64,000 nt of DNA from contig WGME01000007.1 of NCBI GenBank assembly GCA_016125225.1, forward strand, positions 248,001 to 312,000, in the 5' to 3' direction. Source of the stretch: a bacterium. GTDB lineage: Bacteria; Planctomycetota; Planctomycetia; Planctomycetales; Planctomycetaceae. Of the stretch, positions 17,175-27,845 are shown one piece after another. Position 1 is the first letter of the stretch. Every line of letters begins with the position of its first letter. The notes beneath the pieces were generated by a model that was not told the origin of the DNA, searched no databases, and was given only the letters and a program-made list of their open reading frames with translations. A program made the position numbers and the translations under genes.

Positions 17175-17214
17175 AAGAGACCAGACAACCATCTTCATGG
17201 CCATCCGGTCTCTT
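17175..17214 (-). terminator. Terminator hairpin downstream of DUF892 gene
   Basis: On the minus strand AAGAGACC (17214-17207) pairs with GGTCTCTT (17182-17175). The inner bases continue the stem with several G-U pairs up to a GAAG loop, giving an 18-bp stem. There is only a short UU tail. It lies 30 bases beyond the stop codon. Confidence 0.6.
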
Positions 17215-17243
17215 GTCGACCCGGGTGAGTGTCTCGGTAGCAA

Positions 17244-17744
17244 TTAGCCGTTGATTGCGGCTGTGTTGATGCCATGCATCGCAATCTGAGTCAGCTTCTG
17301 GTCAGCGGCCCCTTCTTCTTCGAGCGTTTCCGTCAGCAACTCTTCGACCTCGGTGAATCCCAAGAGTTCCGCGAAGGTGCGGGCACAACCATAACCGGCC
17401 ATCTCATAGTGTTCGACGCGTTGGGCAGCACAAATCAAGGCCGCATCGCGCACTTCCGGGTTCATATCTTCGTGCAGCGTTTCTTCCCCTTCTTTGATCA
17501 GGCCTTCCATGGCCAGGCACTTGTGGCCGCGGAGTTTGGCGCTCAGCAGGTCGCTAACCTGTTCCAGACGTTCCACTTGTTGTTTTGTCTCCTCCAGATG
17601 CGACTCGAAAGCCATTCGCAGTTCTGGGCAATGTGATGCCTTCGCCATCTTTGGCAGAGCCTTCACAAGTTGTGTCTCTGCACTGAAGAGATCTTTCAGT
17701 TGAAGGATCAGAAGATCGTTGAGTGTCGCAATTTTCGTGGACAT
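17244..17744 (-). CDS. DUF892 ferritin-like protein (YciE/YciF type)
   Basis: The 166-residue all-helical protein has four long helices carrying the metal-ligand pattern of ferritin-like DUF892 proteins: LKDLFSAETQLVKALPKM, FESHLEETKQQVERLEQV, ICAAQRVEHYEMAGYGCART and LLTETLEEEGAADQKLT. Glu and His residues in these helices (SAE, EETKQQ, RVEHYE, EEEGAAD) would form a di-iron site. The family is stress-associated in enterobacteria, with no defined reaction. The start ATG has AGGAG 8 bases upstream. It is transcribed alone, with its own hairpin terminator. Confidence 0.9.
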   Translation of the reverse strand: MSTKIATLNDLLILQLKDLFSAETQLVKALPKMAKASHCPELRMAFESHLEETKQQVERLEQVSDLLSAKLRGHKCLAMEGLIKEGEETLHEDMNPEVRDAALICAAQRVEHYEMAGYGCARTFAELLGFTEVEELLTETLEEEGAADQKLTQIAMHGINTAAING

Positions 17745-18240
17745 GTGATTGCTCCTTTTCTGGATTGCAAATTCTTAAGGTCGGGTCACTGAAGCCCTCT
17801 GATGGTATATGGGTGCAAGAGGTGTGCCGGGTTTCAAAATCGGCACAGGTCCAACGGCCGAGCGTTGGCACATCAAATTGCGGCCATAGAAAGGAAGCCT
17901 CAATCGGCTCACCGGTCCTAAAGCTGTGGAATTCAACGGAATCGTCATAATCCCTTCCGACTGGAAGCTGAGCATCCGCGCCGCTCGTTGACCTATCAAC
18001 TGCTGCAGTGGTCTCTTTGACAAAGTACCCCTGTCAACGCATCAATTGCCCCGAATTTTGCACCGTAATGGATGTGGAAAGTGTTGCTACGAATGGCCCT
18101 GTAAGTAGTTGCGATGCTGAAGACAATTCGCATGGAGTTTGTTCCGGCACGGCTTCTGCAATTACGACCCTCTGCGTTCCCAATGTGATCCCCGTATAGG
18201 GATGTCGATCAACCTGACGAGTCGTTTGAAGGATTCTGAA
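17745..18240. other. Intergenic region, nothing recognised
   Basis: No open frame here resembles a known protein. It contains the divergent upstream sequences of the DUF892 gene and of the next plus-strand genes. Confidence 0.4.
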
Positions 18241-18456
18241 ATGCCCACACTTTCCAATTTGCGTCAACGTTTTTTTTCCGATGCATCATCCTCCAAGACC
18301 AGTACGAGTGCCCAGGACGAATGTCTGATTGCTGACACGCGGTGTCGTATCAGTCCGGTCCAGGCCGTCGAACGCAAACTCGGCATGATCCTGGGACGGG
18401 AACGCCACTCGCGAGGGTTCGGTGCCCAAGCCTCGATGCAATCATCATTGCAGTAA
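18241..18456 (+). CDS. Possible small hypothetical protein
   Basis: An ATG at 18241 with AAGGA 7 bases upstream opens a 71-codon frame (MPTLSNLRQRFFSDASSS and so on) rich in Ser, Arg and Gln. It has no recognisable domain, signal or membrane segment. It could be a real small gene or chance. The frame contains an eight-T run near 18270. Confidence 0.25.
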   Translation: MPTLSNLRQRFFSDASSSKTSTSAQDECLIADTRCRISPVQAVERKLGMILGRERHSRGFGAQASMQSSLQ

Positions 18457-18631
18457 GGGCGAGAAGAATATGTGAAAGCATCGCATCCGCATGCAACAGT
18501 AATTGGCTCATTAAACAGTTGCCTTCTGTCGTTTTCAGGTGCGTTGCCTGCGCGCAAGCATGTTCGTGACTTGACACTATGTCACTCTGCGCTGAGGAGG
18601 CACGTCGGCCAATCTTAGAAGTGAGTCGTAT

Positions 18632-21600
18632 ATGTCGGACGCAGGTGCCGCTCTCCTCACAAAAGAACCACAAGACGTGAAATCGGGATTATTCAGTCTC
18701 GATCATCTTCGCGACCATGCACGTGATCTGGCTCGTCGGCTGGTTGTTGAACCGCGACCGAAGAGCAAGGTGAATCTCTTCGATCGAGTGTGTTCCAGTG
18801 CCCATGAGATTCGGCAGACATATCAGCAACTCACCGATGTCAGCGGGCAGTCTGCAGTAGTCTCGCGCGATGCGGAATGGCTGCTCGACAATTTCTATGT
18901 CGTCGAAGAACAGCTGCATGAGATCGATGAGGATCTGCCGCCACATTACTTCGCGGAATTGCCCAAGCTCGATACGGGCGAGCCTCGCGTCTATCAGTTG
19001 GCGTCAGAACTGATTCTGCACACCGATGGCTTGCTGGATGAAGTTACCGTTACTGGCTTCGTCCAAGCGTTCCAGGAAGTGGCTCCGCTCACGATCGGTG
19101 AAGTTTGGGCCGTACCGATCATGCTGCGGATTGGCCTGATTGAGTACCTCGGGCGTCTCGCGGTTGAAATGCGTTCCTGCCGGCAGCAGCGGACTAACGT
19201 CACGAAAATCCTGAGCGACTGGTCTTATGGGCCTTCGCTTCCGGCAGAACTGCAGACTACACAGGATCTGAGTCTGTTGGCTCAGGCATTGATAGCCGTG
19301 GACGAATGCTCGGCTGACGATGTGGCTCGTCTTGCCCCACTGGAGCCGTTACTGCTGGCACACCATCCTGATTTGCACAATCAGGTGCGTGAGTTACATC
19401 AGAAGCAAGCCGCCAGCCAGATTTCCATCGGTAATGTTATTACGGCAATGCGGCTGTTATCCGCACTCGACTGGGTTGCGTTCTTCGAATCCTGCAGTCT
19501 GGTCGAGCAGATTCTTCGTACTGATCCGTCGCAGGCCTATGCGCTGATGGACTACGAGAGCCGCGATCGCTACCGGCATGCTCTGGAGTACCTGGCGAAG
19601 CATAGCGATACCAGTGAGATTGACATTGCCCATTCGGCCATCACCCATGCCGAACAAGCCATGCAGAATTCTGCTTCGGCCGCGAGGAAACGGCATGTCG
19701 GATACTGGCTGATTGATGACGGCCGGTCCATTCTCGAATCTGAATTACGTTGCCATCACACGAATCGGCACCGTGTAGCGACTCTCTTACGGGCGCAGGG
19801 CTTCCGTTGGTACGCCGGGGGAATTCTCGCGATCACGCTGGCCGGGACCGCTCTGGTTCTGGGAACGAGCGTCGGTCTGAATACATGGCTGGGATTGTGC
19901 ATATGGTTGCCATTGGCGCTCGCGATCAGCGACTTTGCCGTAGGGTTAGTAAATTATCTCTTTAGTCGCCTTATTCCGCCGCGTGTGTTGCCCAAACTAG
20001 AACTGCGTGACGGAATTCCTGCGGACTGTCGGACGATCGTGGTTGTCCCCTCGATGTTGACCAGTGCTGCTGAAGTTCAAAGCTTGTTGCAACGTCTGGA
20101 ATTGCATTATGTCGCGAATCCAGAGCGTCATTTGTCTTTCGCATTACTGACTGACTTTGCTGATGCCCAGGACGCCGTGAGTGAAACGGACGCTGCATTG
20201 ATCGACGCAGCTCAAGCAGGGATTCGTCGGCTGAATCTGCAGTATGGCACGGATCACACTCAACCGTTCTATCTCTTCCACCGGCAGCGGCAATGGAATC
20301 CGCAAGAAGGTTGCTGGATGGGATGGGAGCGAAAGCGGGGTAAGATTACCGAATTCAATCGATTATTGCTGGGTGCCAAAGACACCACCTTCTCGGTTCA
20401 GGAAGGGGATCTCGAAGCTCTCTTCGGTTCCACAGCAACGCCAATCCGGTATGTCATCACCTGTGATGCCGATACGCAAATGCCGCATGGTGTGGCTCGA
20501 CGCCTGGTCGGTGCGTTGTCACATCCGCTGAATCAACCTTGCTTTGGTGATTCAACCGATCGAATTGTTGCAGGGTATTCGTTGATCCAACCACGCGTGA
20601 GTGTGGCCTTGGCTGATAGCCAGAAATCGTGGTTTGTGCGAATCATGGCCAACAGCCGGGGCATCGATCCCTATGCCACCGCCGCGTCGGATGTCTATCA
20701 GGATGCCTTTGGCGAAGGCAGCTTTACTGGCAAGGGGATTTATGATCTTCGTGCATTCGAACGGAGTCTGACGGGGGCGTTTGGCGAGAATCAGATCCTG
20801 AGCCACGATCTGATCGAAGGTTGCCATCTCCGCACGGCACTCGCCAGTGATATTGAACTGATTGACGGCTATCCCACCCGTTACGATGCTGATGCGAAAC
20901 GACAGCATCGCTGGGTACGAGGCGATTGGCAGATCTCTCCGTGGTTATGGCCTTATGTTCCCTCAGAAAAGGGGACGCGGAAGAATCCGCTCTCGCTGCT
21001 TTCGAAGTGGAAAATTACTGACAATCTACGACGCAGCCTGGTGCCGCCAGCCATTTGTCTCACGATGATCCTCGGATGGTACTCGGCTTCCACATACGCC
21101 TGGTTATGGAGCGTGGTCGGACTGGCTTGCCTCGGCACTCCCGTCTTCATTGCCTTGATTGCCAGCCTGGAAGATCTGCGGCGGACACGCGACTGGTCAA
21201 CAGGGTTTCGTACCGCCGGGGCCAGTCTCGCTACGGCTTTGCTGCAATTGGGTGTGCTCGTGGTCAGTCTGCCACATCGTGCGGCGTTGATGATCGACGC
21301 GATCACTCGCACTCTCTGGCGGATGTTCGTTAGCAGAAAGCACCTGCTGGAATGGCAAACCGCTGCTGCGGCTGAGCAACTCTTGATCAATAGGAAATGG
21401 TCGTCACTGGTTCAGTTCGGTTGTGTGGCAGCCTTTGCCGTCATGTTAGCCATCACGATGCCACATGCAGCGATTCCAGCCGCGGCTATCTGGCTGGTGG
21501 CATGGTTCAGTTCGCCGTGGATTCTGGACGCAATCAGCCGTCCGCGCCGTCTGCGAGAGGTTGTCGTCAGTGCCAGCACGCGACAATGGTTACGGCTGAT

Positions 21601-24600
21601 CGCCAGGAAGAACTGGAACTATTTCGAAGACAATCTGAACGCACAGAACCATTGGCTCCCACCGGACAATGTTCAGGAATACCCGCGTCTCCGTGTCGCC
21701 GATCGTTTATCTCCGACTAATGAGGGGCTGTTTCTGGTCTCCGTACTTGCGGCCCGTGACTTCGGCTACCTCAGCCTGCACAGAATGGGGCAATGGTGGG
21801 AACGGAATCTGGAATCGTTGTACTTGCTTCCCAGAACGGGTGGTCACTTCTTCAATTGGTATGATACACAAACACTGCAGCCGCTAAAGCCACGATATCT
21901 TTCAACGGTCGACAGTGGCAATCTGGCGGCCAGTCTGTTGGTCATGCAGCAGGGAATCGAGGAACTGCGCCGCCAACCCATTCTGGTGGATACTTTATGG
22001 AACGGTTTGTCCGACACCGTCACTGTGGCTGAAGAAGAATATCTGGCAACCCTGACGGTACCGGCATCAAGCAGTGAAGCGGGGCCGGAAGACGTCGTAG
22101 CCATTCTAAGAAATCTGCGACGCACGGCAGCTCAGCCTCCGGAAAGCTTCTGGGAGTGGCAGCGGAACGTGGCGATTGTCCGCACTTATACGCAGACACT
22201 GAGAAAATTCCGCACAGATTTGCCGATCACAGGAATCCATCACACAGAGTCAGCCGAACGTGAACTCAAGCCAGGTTTGGCGAATGTCGTCCTATGGCTG
22301 GACGGATTTCTTGAGGATTATGACCGGCTGTTTGCCTGGGTCAGCATGATTGATCGAGTGGATGCCGGAGATGCCACAGCAAACGGTGTTCGGAAAACAC
22401 CTGCTGGTTGGCATCAACTGCCGGAATGCCGAGGTGTCTGGAATCAGTTGAAGACCATGCTGTCGCAAATCGGGTCACTGTCAGATCTCATGGCGATTGA
22501 ACACCATGTTTCCGAACCCCTGGCCGCACTGCAAACCGCTTTAGAATGGTCAGAAGCCGATCGGGAAACTACGTCGGCGGGACGACTTTGGCTGACAGAC
22601 TTCACCGAATGTATTCACGTCTGCCATCAGAATGCGATGGAACTCGATCGGCGGTTTCTGGCTGTATCCAACTGCGTGCAGACATTGATCGATGAGATGG
22701 ATTTTGAACCGCTATACGATCCGCTTCGTCGACTGTTTTCGATTGGGTACAACCTCGAAGAGGGGCGGCTGGATGGCTCTTATTATGATCTGCTCTGCTC
22801 CGAAGCACGACTGAGCAGTTATGTCGCTGTCGCCAAGGGAGATGTCCCCGTCAAGCACTGGTTCCGGTTGGGACGGCAAACGACTTATGCCGCGGGAAGG
22901 ATTGGGCTACTGTCGTGGGGCGGGACGATGTTCGAGTTCCTCATGCCCCTGATTTTCCAGCCACGCATTCATGGGACATTACTTTCTGCGGCCTGTGAAG
23001 CAGCAGTCTTGCAGCAACAGCAATTTGCAAAACAGCGAGGACTACCCTGGGGCGTCTCCGAAAGTGCCTTCGCGGGCCTTTCGCCCAATTCCGATTATCA
23101 ATATCAGTCGTTTGGAGTTCCCGGACTGGGTTTGAAGCGGGGACTGAGTCGAGACAACGTGGTCGCTCCCTACGCCACCATGCTAGCTTTGGAAATCGAT
23201 GGTTCAGCGGCGATCCACAATCTGCGGAAGTTGGAGCGGGAAGGGTTGTTGGCACGCTGGGGATTCTATGAAGCCGTTGACTACACATCGACTCGACTTC
23301 CGGCGGACCGCAAGTCTGTGCCGGTGCGATGCTTCATGGCACATCATCAGGGGATGAGTTTTCTCAGTCTTTCCAACTTTCTGAACAACGAATCGATCCG
23401 GCGGCGATTTCGTGCCGACCCGCTCATGAAGGCCGCAGAACTTCTGCTGCAAGAGGGAGTTCCGGTTTCTTCGCAGGTCATGACACCGCATGCAGATGAA
23501 TTGGCGGAAGTTCGGATTGCCCGGCCCGTTGACCCCCCTGTCGTGAGCCGCCGCATCGCCACATACGACACTCCTACTCCGCGAGCGCATTTGCTGTCGA
23601 ATGGTTCCTACGCCGTGATGCTGACGAACTCAGGCGGTGGGTATAGCCGCTGGAAGGAACTGGCCATTTCTCGGTGGCGATCTGACACAACGAGGGACCA
23701 TTGGGGACAATGGCTCTATTTGAAAGATGCTCGGACCGACAAAGTCTGGTCGGCGACCTATCAACCCACGCTAACGTCCCCTGATGAATATGAGGTGATT
23801 TTCTCGATCGACAAAGCCGAATTCCGACGTCGTGACGAAGAGATTGAGTCGTCTCTCGAAGTCGCGATCAGTCCGGAAGACGCCGTGGAAGTCCGGCAAC
23901 TCAAGCTGACGAACCTCAGCAAGAAGCCGCATACGATCGATGTGACCAGCTATGTGGAAGTGGTTCTTGCCAAACCTGAAGCCGATCTGGCACACCCGGC
24001 TTTTCAGAAGCTGTTTGTCGAAACGGAATATGTGCCAGAGTCTCAAGCCTTACTGGCCCGCCGTCGTCCACGGTCGGCGAATGATCCTGTTCTATGGGCT
24101 GTCCATATTCTCTGCCCGTGTGACTCGGATCTTGGTGGCATTGAGTATGAAACCAGCCGGGCCAGATTTCTGGGACGCGGACGCACAACGCAGAATCCCG
24201 CGGCGATGGATTCCGGAGTAACACTCTCGGGAGAAACGGGACCGGTGTTGGACCCCGTGCTTGCCTTCCGTTGCAGTATTCCGATCCCCGCTGAGGAATC
24301 GGTGCATGTGGCATTCATTACAGGGTATGCCTCGACCCGGGCGGAAGCCCTCCGCCTGGCAGACCTGTACCACGACTGGCGTGCGGTTCAGCGAGCGTTT
24401 GAATTGGCGTGGGCCTATAACCAGATGGAACTACGGCACTGGCGAGCCACCGCCGCTCAAACGCATCGATTCCAGCGACTGGCGTCTTCGGTCTTATATC
24501 CACATGCATCGGCCAGGGGGCAGCAAGCGTCCCTCCTTGGCAACCGATTGCATCAAAGTGACCTCTGGCCCTTTGGGATTTCCGGTGATCGGCCCATCGT

Positions 24601-27523
24601 ACTCGTCCGTGTCGATCATGCCCGGCAGCTCTCGTTTGTTCGTGAGCTTCTGATTGCCCAGGAATTCTTTGCGTATCGACAATTCCATGTCGACATGGTG
24701 CTATTGAATTGCCTGCCCGGCAGCTATCTCGATGAACTGCAGGAACAATTGGAACGGCTGATCCGTGAAACGCCTCATCGTGCAGAGGTCCGACCGGGAA
24801 CGAGCTTCGTCCTGCGTTGTGCGCAACTTTCGTCAGAGCCACTGCAACTGTTTGAAGCGGTCGCTGCCGTCGTCATTGATGCTTCACGGGGCTGGTCGAA
24901 TGTAGCTTTGCAGCCAGCGGGTAAAGTCGAAGCATCGCTGCCCTCGGCGAAAGCTCCTGGCGGAACATGGCATCCCTCTCGATCGCAGTCCTTGCCTACC
25001 TCATCACCAGCAAAAACTCTGACCAATGGTGGGAAGCATAACGGATCGATGTCGTTGGAGCTATGGAATGGCTACGGCGGGTTTTCGGATGACGGACGGG
25101 AGTACCGCATCGCCATGCCTCCGGGCCATGCCACACCGATGCCCTGGAGCAATGTGCTCGCCAATGAGCAGTTTGGCTGCCTTGTGACGGAAATGGGGGG
25201 AGGCTACACCTGGGCTGCGAATAGCCGAGAAAACAAGCTAACTACCTGGTGCAACGACCCGGTGTCTGATTCTCCTTCTGAGCAACTCTACCTGCAGGAC
25301 TCGACCTCAGCCGACATCTGGACCCTCTTCGGACGCATCGCCGATGCAAGAGTCTCGCGGATTGCAGACCATAGCTGCGGTTGGTCGCGCTGGATCTGGT
25401 CAATTCCCGGTCTCAAGGCCACTGTAACAATCAGCGTGGCGACTGATGACCCCATCAAGTTTATTGAGATCGAGTTGCAAAACGACACAGCGACTCCGCG
25501 CGAGCTCACTCTGACTTACTATGCCGAATTAGTACTCGGTGTCTCCCGGGAAGAGAGCCGTCTGCATGTGGTGACGGAAGTGGACGAGTCAACGCAGTCT
25601 CTGTTCGCACGGAACGCGTATCACCCGGAGTTTCCAGATCAGGTGGTTTTTCTCCGGACGCTGGGTGATCGAGTTTCCGTAACTGGAGACCGTGCGGAAT
25701 TCCTGGGGCGAAATACCGATGTGACTCACCCTGCGGGATTGAAGCTTCCGCAACTGTCTGGCAGCGTCGGTGCAGGGCTAGATCCCTGCGGAGCCGTGCA
25801 GTCACGTCTGACAATCGCTCCCCAGAAAACAGGAACTGTCACATTTCTGCTGGGTCGCGGAGAGGACATTACGCACGCGCGCAAATTGCTCGAACAGTAC
25901 TCAAGTCCGGCATCTGTATTGCAAGCCCATGTCTTTGCTCGCGATACCTGGGAAAAGATGCTGGAGTCTGTGCAAATCCAGACACCGAATCGAGCCTTCG
26001 ATCTGCTGGTCAATCGCTGGTTGATCTATCAAACATTGGCTTGCCGCGTCTGGGGACGTTCGGCGTACTATCAAGCCAGTGGTGCTTATGGCTTCCGCGA
26101 CCAACTGCAAGATGTGATGGCCATCGTTTATGCCCGTCCTGATGTGGTTCGTGAACATCTCCTGCGGGCGGCCTCGCGCCAATATGTCGAAGGGGATGTG
26201 CAGCATTGGTGGCATGTTCCCACAGGACGAGGGACTCGGACGCGGTTCTCGGACGACTTGCTCTGGCTGATTCTTGCCGCCTGTCACTATGTCAATGTGA
26301 CAGAAGATGAGGCCGTCTGGAACGAAATGGTCTCGTTTCTGGAGTCGCCGCCGTTATCTGCTGATGAGCATGAGCGGTATGAACTTCCTCAAGTGTCGGC
26401 AGAACAAGGTTCATTGTACGAACATTGCCTGAGAGCACTCCGCTGCGGATATCGACTGGGTGCTCACGGTCTGCCCCTTATGGGGTGCGGTGACTGGAAC
26501 GATGGCATGAATAAAGTGGGGGAAGAGGGACGCGGCGAAAGTGTCTGGGTCGGCTGGTTTCTGATCGTCGTACTCAATCGCTTTTTGCCGGTGATGCGCC
26601 ACCAGGGTGATCACAAGCTTGCCAACGACTACCAGGCTAAGCTAGAGCAATTGCTGGAACATCTGGAAAGGCATGCGTGGGACGGGGAATGGTATCGGCG
26701 AGCCTACTTTGATGATGGGACACCGCTGGGTTCGCAGTCCAACCAAGAATGCCAGATCGATTCGATTACGCAAAGCTGGGCCGTCTTAGCCGGTGCAGAC
26801 GAGGAACGGACATCGCAGGCGTTGGACGCTGTTGTGGAACGGCTGGTCCGCCCCTCTGACCATCTGGTAGCCCTGCTGACCCCGCCCTTCGATCAATCGA
26901 CTCCAAACCCGGGATATATCGCCGGATATCTGAAAGGAGTGCGAGAGAATGGCGGTCAATACACACATGCCGTTTTGTGGTTGATTCAGGCTTTAACGAT
27001 TAAAGGTGACGGTGATCGTGCCCTTGCCATCTTTGACTTGATCAATCCCATCCGACAAGCGGCCACGCCGCATGATGTCGCCCGTTATCAGGTGGAACCG
27101 TACGTGATGGCCGCCGATGTTTATTCCGAACCGCCGAATGTCGGCCGAGGGGGTTGGACGTGGTACACGGGCTCCGCATCGTGGACATACCGTGCAGCTG
27201 TGGAAAACATCCTGGGTCTGCAACTTCGCGGTCGTCAGGTCTCATTCCGCCCCTGTGTGCCCATGAACTGGAGTCACTTTGAGTTGTCCTTGCGAGTGGG
27301 TGAATCGACGTGGCGGTTCCGTGTCGAACTGCATGACAGCGTTTCTGAGCTGATCTCCGATGCCCCTCGCAACGGTGAAACAGCAACAGTGACAATTGTG
27401 GATGATGGGCAAGAGCACGACGTGACGCTTCACTGCCAACGTCGCATCCCTGGCCGCTCATCTGCGGAAAACTCTTCCGATCGTGAGGCAATGCCGATTT
27501 CCGCCGTTGGAGTCAGTAATTGA
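18632..27523 (+). CDS. Cyclic beta-1,2-glucan synthase-like protein (GT84 + GH94, NdvB/ChvB type)
   Basis: The 2963-residue integral membrane protein has the layout of rhizobial NdvB/ChvB and Brucella Cgs. It has a soluble N-terminal region and membrane helices near residue 390-440. A processive GT84 glycosyltransferase follows, with VITCDADTQ (about 606), LIEGCHLR and QHRWVRGDW (about 757, the QxxRW motif). More helices lie near 803-845 and 928-968, then a glycoamylase-like domain (LSPTNEGLFLVSVLAARD; WGFYEAVDYT). Two GH94-type beta-sandwich units (about 1640 and 2145) precede the (alpha/alpha)6 phosphorylase domain with GAYGFRDQLQD and GDWNDGMN, the catalytic Asp region. By family knowledge it would make beta-1,2-glucan from UDP-glucose and trim or cyclise it. 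An ABC exporter gene follows. ATG 18632 is the only plausible start; AGGAGG lies rather far upstream at 18595. Confidence 0.88.
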   Translation: MSDAGAALLTKEPQDVKSGLFSLDHLRDHARDLARRLVVEPRPKSKVNLFDRVCSSAHEIRQTYQQLTDVSGQSAVVSRDAEWLLDNFYVVEEQLHEIDEDLPPHYFAELPKLDTGEPRVYQLASELILHTDGLLDEVTVTGFVQAFQEVAPLTIGEVWAVPIMLRIGLIEYLGRLAVEMRSCRQQRTNVTKILSDWSYGPSLPAELQTTQDLSLLAQALIAVDECSADDVARLAPLEPLLLAHHPDLHNQVRELHQKQAASQISIGNVITAMRLLSALDWVAFFESCSLVEQILRTDPSQAYALMDYESRDRYRHALEYLAKHSDTSEIDIAHSAITHAEQAMQNSASAARKRHVGYWLIDDGRSILESELRCHHTNRHRVATLLRAQGFRWYAGGILAITLAGTALVLGTSVGLNTWLGLCIWLPLALAISDFAVGLVNYLFSRLIPPRVLPKLELRDGIPADCRTIVVVPSMLTSAAEVQSLLQRLELHYVANPERHLSFALLTDFADAQDAVSETDAALIDAAQAGIRRLNLQYGTDHTQPFYLFHRQRQWNPQEGCWMGWERKRGKITEFNRLLLGAKDTTFSVQEGDLEALFGSTATPIRYVITCDADTQMPHGVARRLVGALSHPLNQPCFGDSTDRIVAGYSLIQPRVSVALADSQKSWFVRIMANSRGIDPYATAASDVYQDAFGEGSFTGKGIYDLRAFERSLTGAFGENQILSHDLIEGCHLRTALASDIELIDGYPTRYDADAKRQHRWVRGDWQISPWLWPYVPSEKGTRKNPLSLLSKWKITDNLRRSLVPPAICLTMILGWYSASTYAWLWSVVGLACLGTPVFIALIASLEDLRRTRDWSTGFRTAGASLATALLQLGVLVVSLPHRAALMIDAITRTLWRMFVSRKHLLEWQTAAAAEQLLINRKWSSLVQFGCVAAFAVMLAITMPHAAIPAAAIWLVAWFSSPWILDAISRPRRLREVVVSASTRQWLRLIARKNWNYFEDNLNAQNHWLPPDNVQEYPRLRVADRLSPTNEGLFLVSVLAARDFGYLSLHRMGQWWERNLESLYLLPRTGGHFFNWYDTQTLQPLKPRYLSTVDSGNLAASLLVMQQGIEELRRQPILVDTLWNGLSDTVTVAEEEYLATLTVPASSSEAGPEDVVAILRNLRRTAAQPPESFWEWQRNVAIVRTYTQTLRKFRTDLPITGIHHTESAERELKPGLANVVLWLDGFLEDYDRLFAWVSMIDRVDAGDATANGVRKTPAGWHQLPECRGVWNQLKTMLSQIGSLSDLMAIEHHVSEPLAALQTALEWSEADRETTSAGRLWLTDFTECIHVCHQNAMELDRRFLAVSNCVQTLIDEMDFEPLYDPLRRLFSIGYNLEEGRLDGSYYDLLCSEARLSSYVAVAKGDVPVKHWFRLGRQTTYAAGRIGLLSWGGTMFEFLMPLIFQPRIHGTLLSAACEAAVLQQQQFAKQRGLPWGVSESAFAGLSPNSDYQYQSFGVPGLGLKRGLSRDNVVAPYATMLALEIDGSAAIHNLRKLEREGLLARWGFYEAVDYTSTRLPADRKSVPVRCFMAHHQGMSFLSLSNFLNNESIRRRFRADPLMKAAELLLQEGVPVSSQVMTPHADELAEVRIARPVDPPVVSRRIATYDTPTPRAHLLSNGSYAVMLTNSGGGYSRWKELAISRWRSDTTRDHWGQWLYLKDARTDKVWSATYQPTLTSPDEYEVIFSIDKAEFRRRDEEIESSLEVAISPEDAVEVRQLKLTNLSKKPHTIDVTSYVEVVLAKPEADLAHPAFQKLFVETEYVPESQALLARRRPRSANDPVLWAVHILCPCDSDLGGIEYETSRARFLGRGRTTQNPAAMDSGVTLSGETGPVLDPVLAFRCSIPIPAEESVHVAFITGYASTRAEALRLADLYHDWRAVQRAFELAWAYNQMELRHWRATAAQTHRFQRLASSVLYPHASARGQQASLLGNRLHQSDLWPFGISGDRPIVLVRVDHARQLSFVRELLIAQEFFAYRQFHVDMVLLNCLPGSYLDELQEQLERLIRETPHRAEVRPGTSFVLRCAQLSSEPLQLFEAVAAVVIDASRGWSNVALQPAGKVEASLPSAKAPGGTWHPSRSQSLPTSSPAKTLTNGGKHNGSMSLELWNGYGGFSDDGREYRIAMPPGHATPMPWSNVLANEQFGCLVTEMGGGYTWAANSRENKLTTWCNDPVSDSPSEQLYLQDSTSADIWTLFGRIADARVSRIADHSCGWSRWIWSIPGLKATVTISVATDDPIKFIEIELQNDTATPRELTLTYYAELVLGVSREESRLHVVTEVDESTQSLFARNAYHPEFPDQVVFLRTLGDRVSVTGDRAEFLGRNTDVTHPAGLKLPQLSGSVGAGLDPCGAVQSRLTIAPQKTGTVTFLLGRGEDITHARKLLEQYSSPASVLQAHVFARDTWEKMLESVQIQTPNRAFDLLVNRWLIYQTLACRVWGRSAYYQASGAYGFRDQLQDVMAIVYARPDVVREHLLRAASRQYVEGDVQHWWHVPTGRGTRTRFSDDLLWLILAACHYVNVTEDEAVWNEMVSFLESPPLSADEHERYELPQVSAEQGSLYEHCLRALRCGYRLGAHGLPLMGCGDWNDGMNKVGEEGRGESVWVGWFLIVVLNRFLPVMRHQGDHKLANDYQAKLEQLLEHLERHAWDGEWYRRAYFDDGTPLGSQSNQECQIDSITQSWAVLAGADEERTSQALDAVVERLVRPSDHLVALLTPPFDQSTPNPGYIAGYLKGVRENGGQYTHAVLWLIQALTIKGDGDRALAIFDLINPIRQAATPHDVARYQVEPYVMAADVYSEPPNVGRGGWTWYTGSASWTYRAAVENILGLQLRGRQVSFRPCVPMNWSHFELSLRVGESTWRFRVELHDSVSELISDAPRNGETATVTIVDDGQEHDVTLHCQRRIPGRSSAENSSDREAMPISAVGVSN

Positions 27524-27845
27524 CTCGTTGCAGGCGTTCAGTGTTCTCGCTTCGCCGCGAGCTTGTGTTTCTTATAGCTTTCGATGTTCTCTGCTGGTTT
27601 CTGATTGGTCACATTGAGACCCACCCGGTGAGAGTTCGGCGACCAGTCGGCTATCTCATGCGGTTGGCATCAACGGTAATTGATGTTGAGTCGAGCAGAA
27701 TAACTCTCAACTGCCGTGCGTCTTCCGGCAGTTTCTAATGTTTGCTGCTTCTCGCTGAGAATTGGCAACTGCGCGGCGCAGCCTTTGCGGACAACCACCG
27801 CCACGCGGGCGCTCACGCGAAACAACTCTTTGAGAGTCGCATGCG
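27524..27845. other. Intergenic region upstream of ABC exporter
   Basis: About 320 bases without a recognisable gene. No clear terminator was seen after the glucan synthase, so read-through into the ABC gene is possible. Confidence 0.4.

Noticed and set aside
18541-18600. TTGACA at 18571 as a promoter for the glucan synthase
   Set aside because: No acceptable -10 element lies 16-18 bases downstream.
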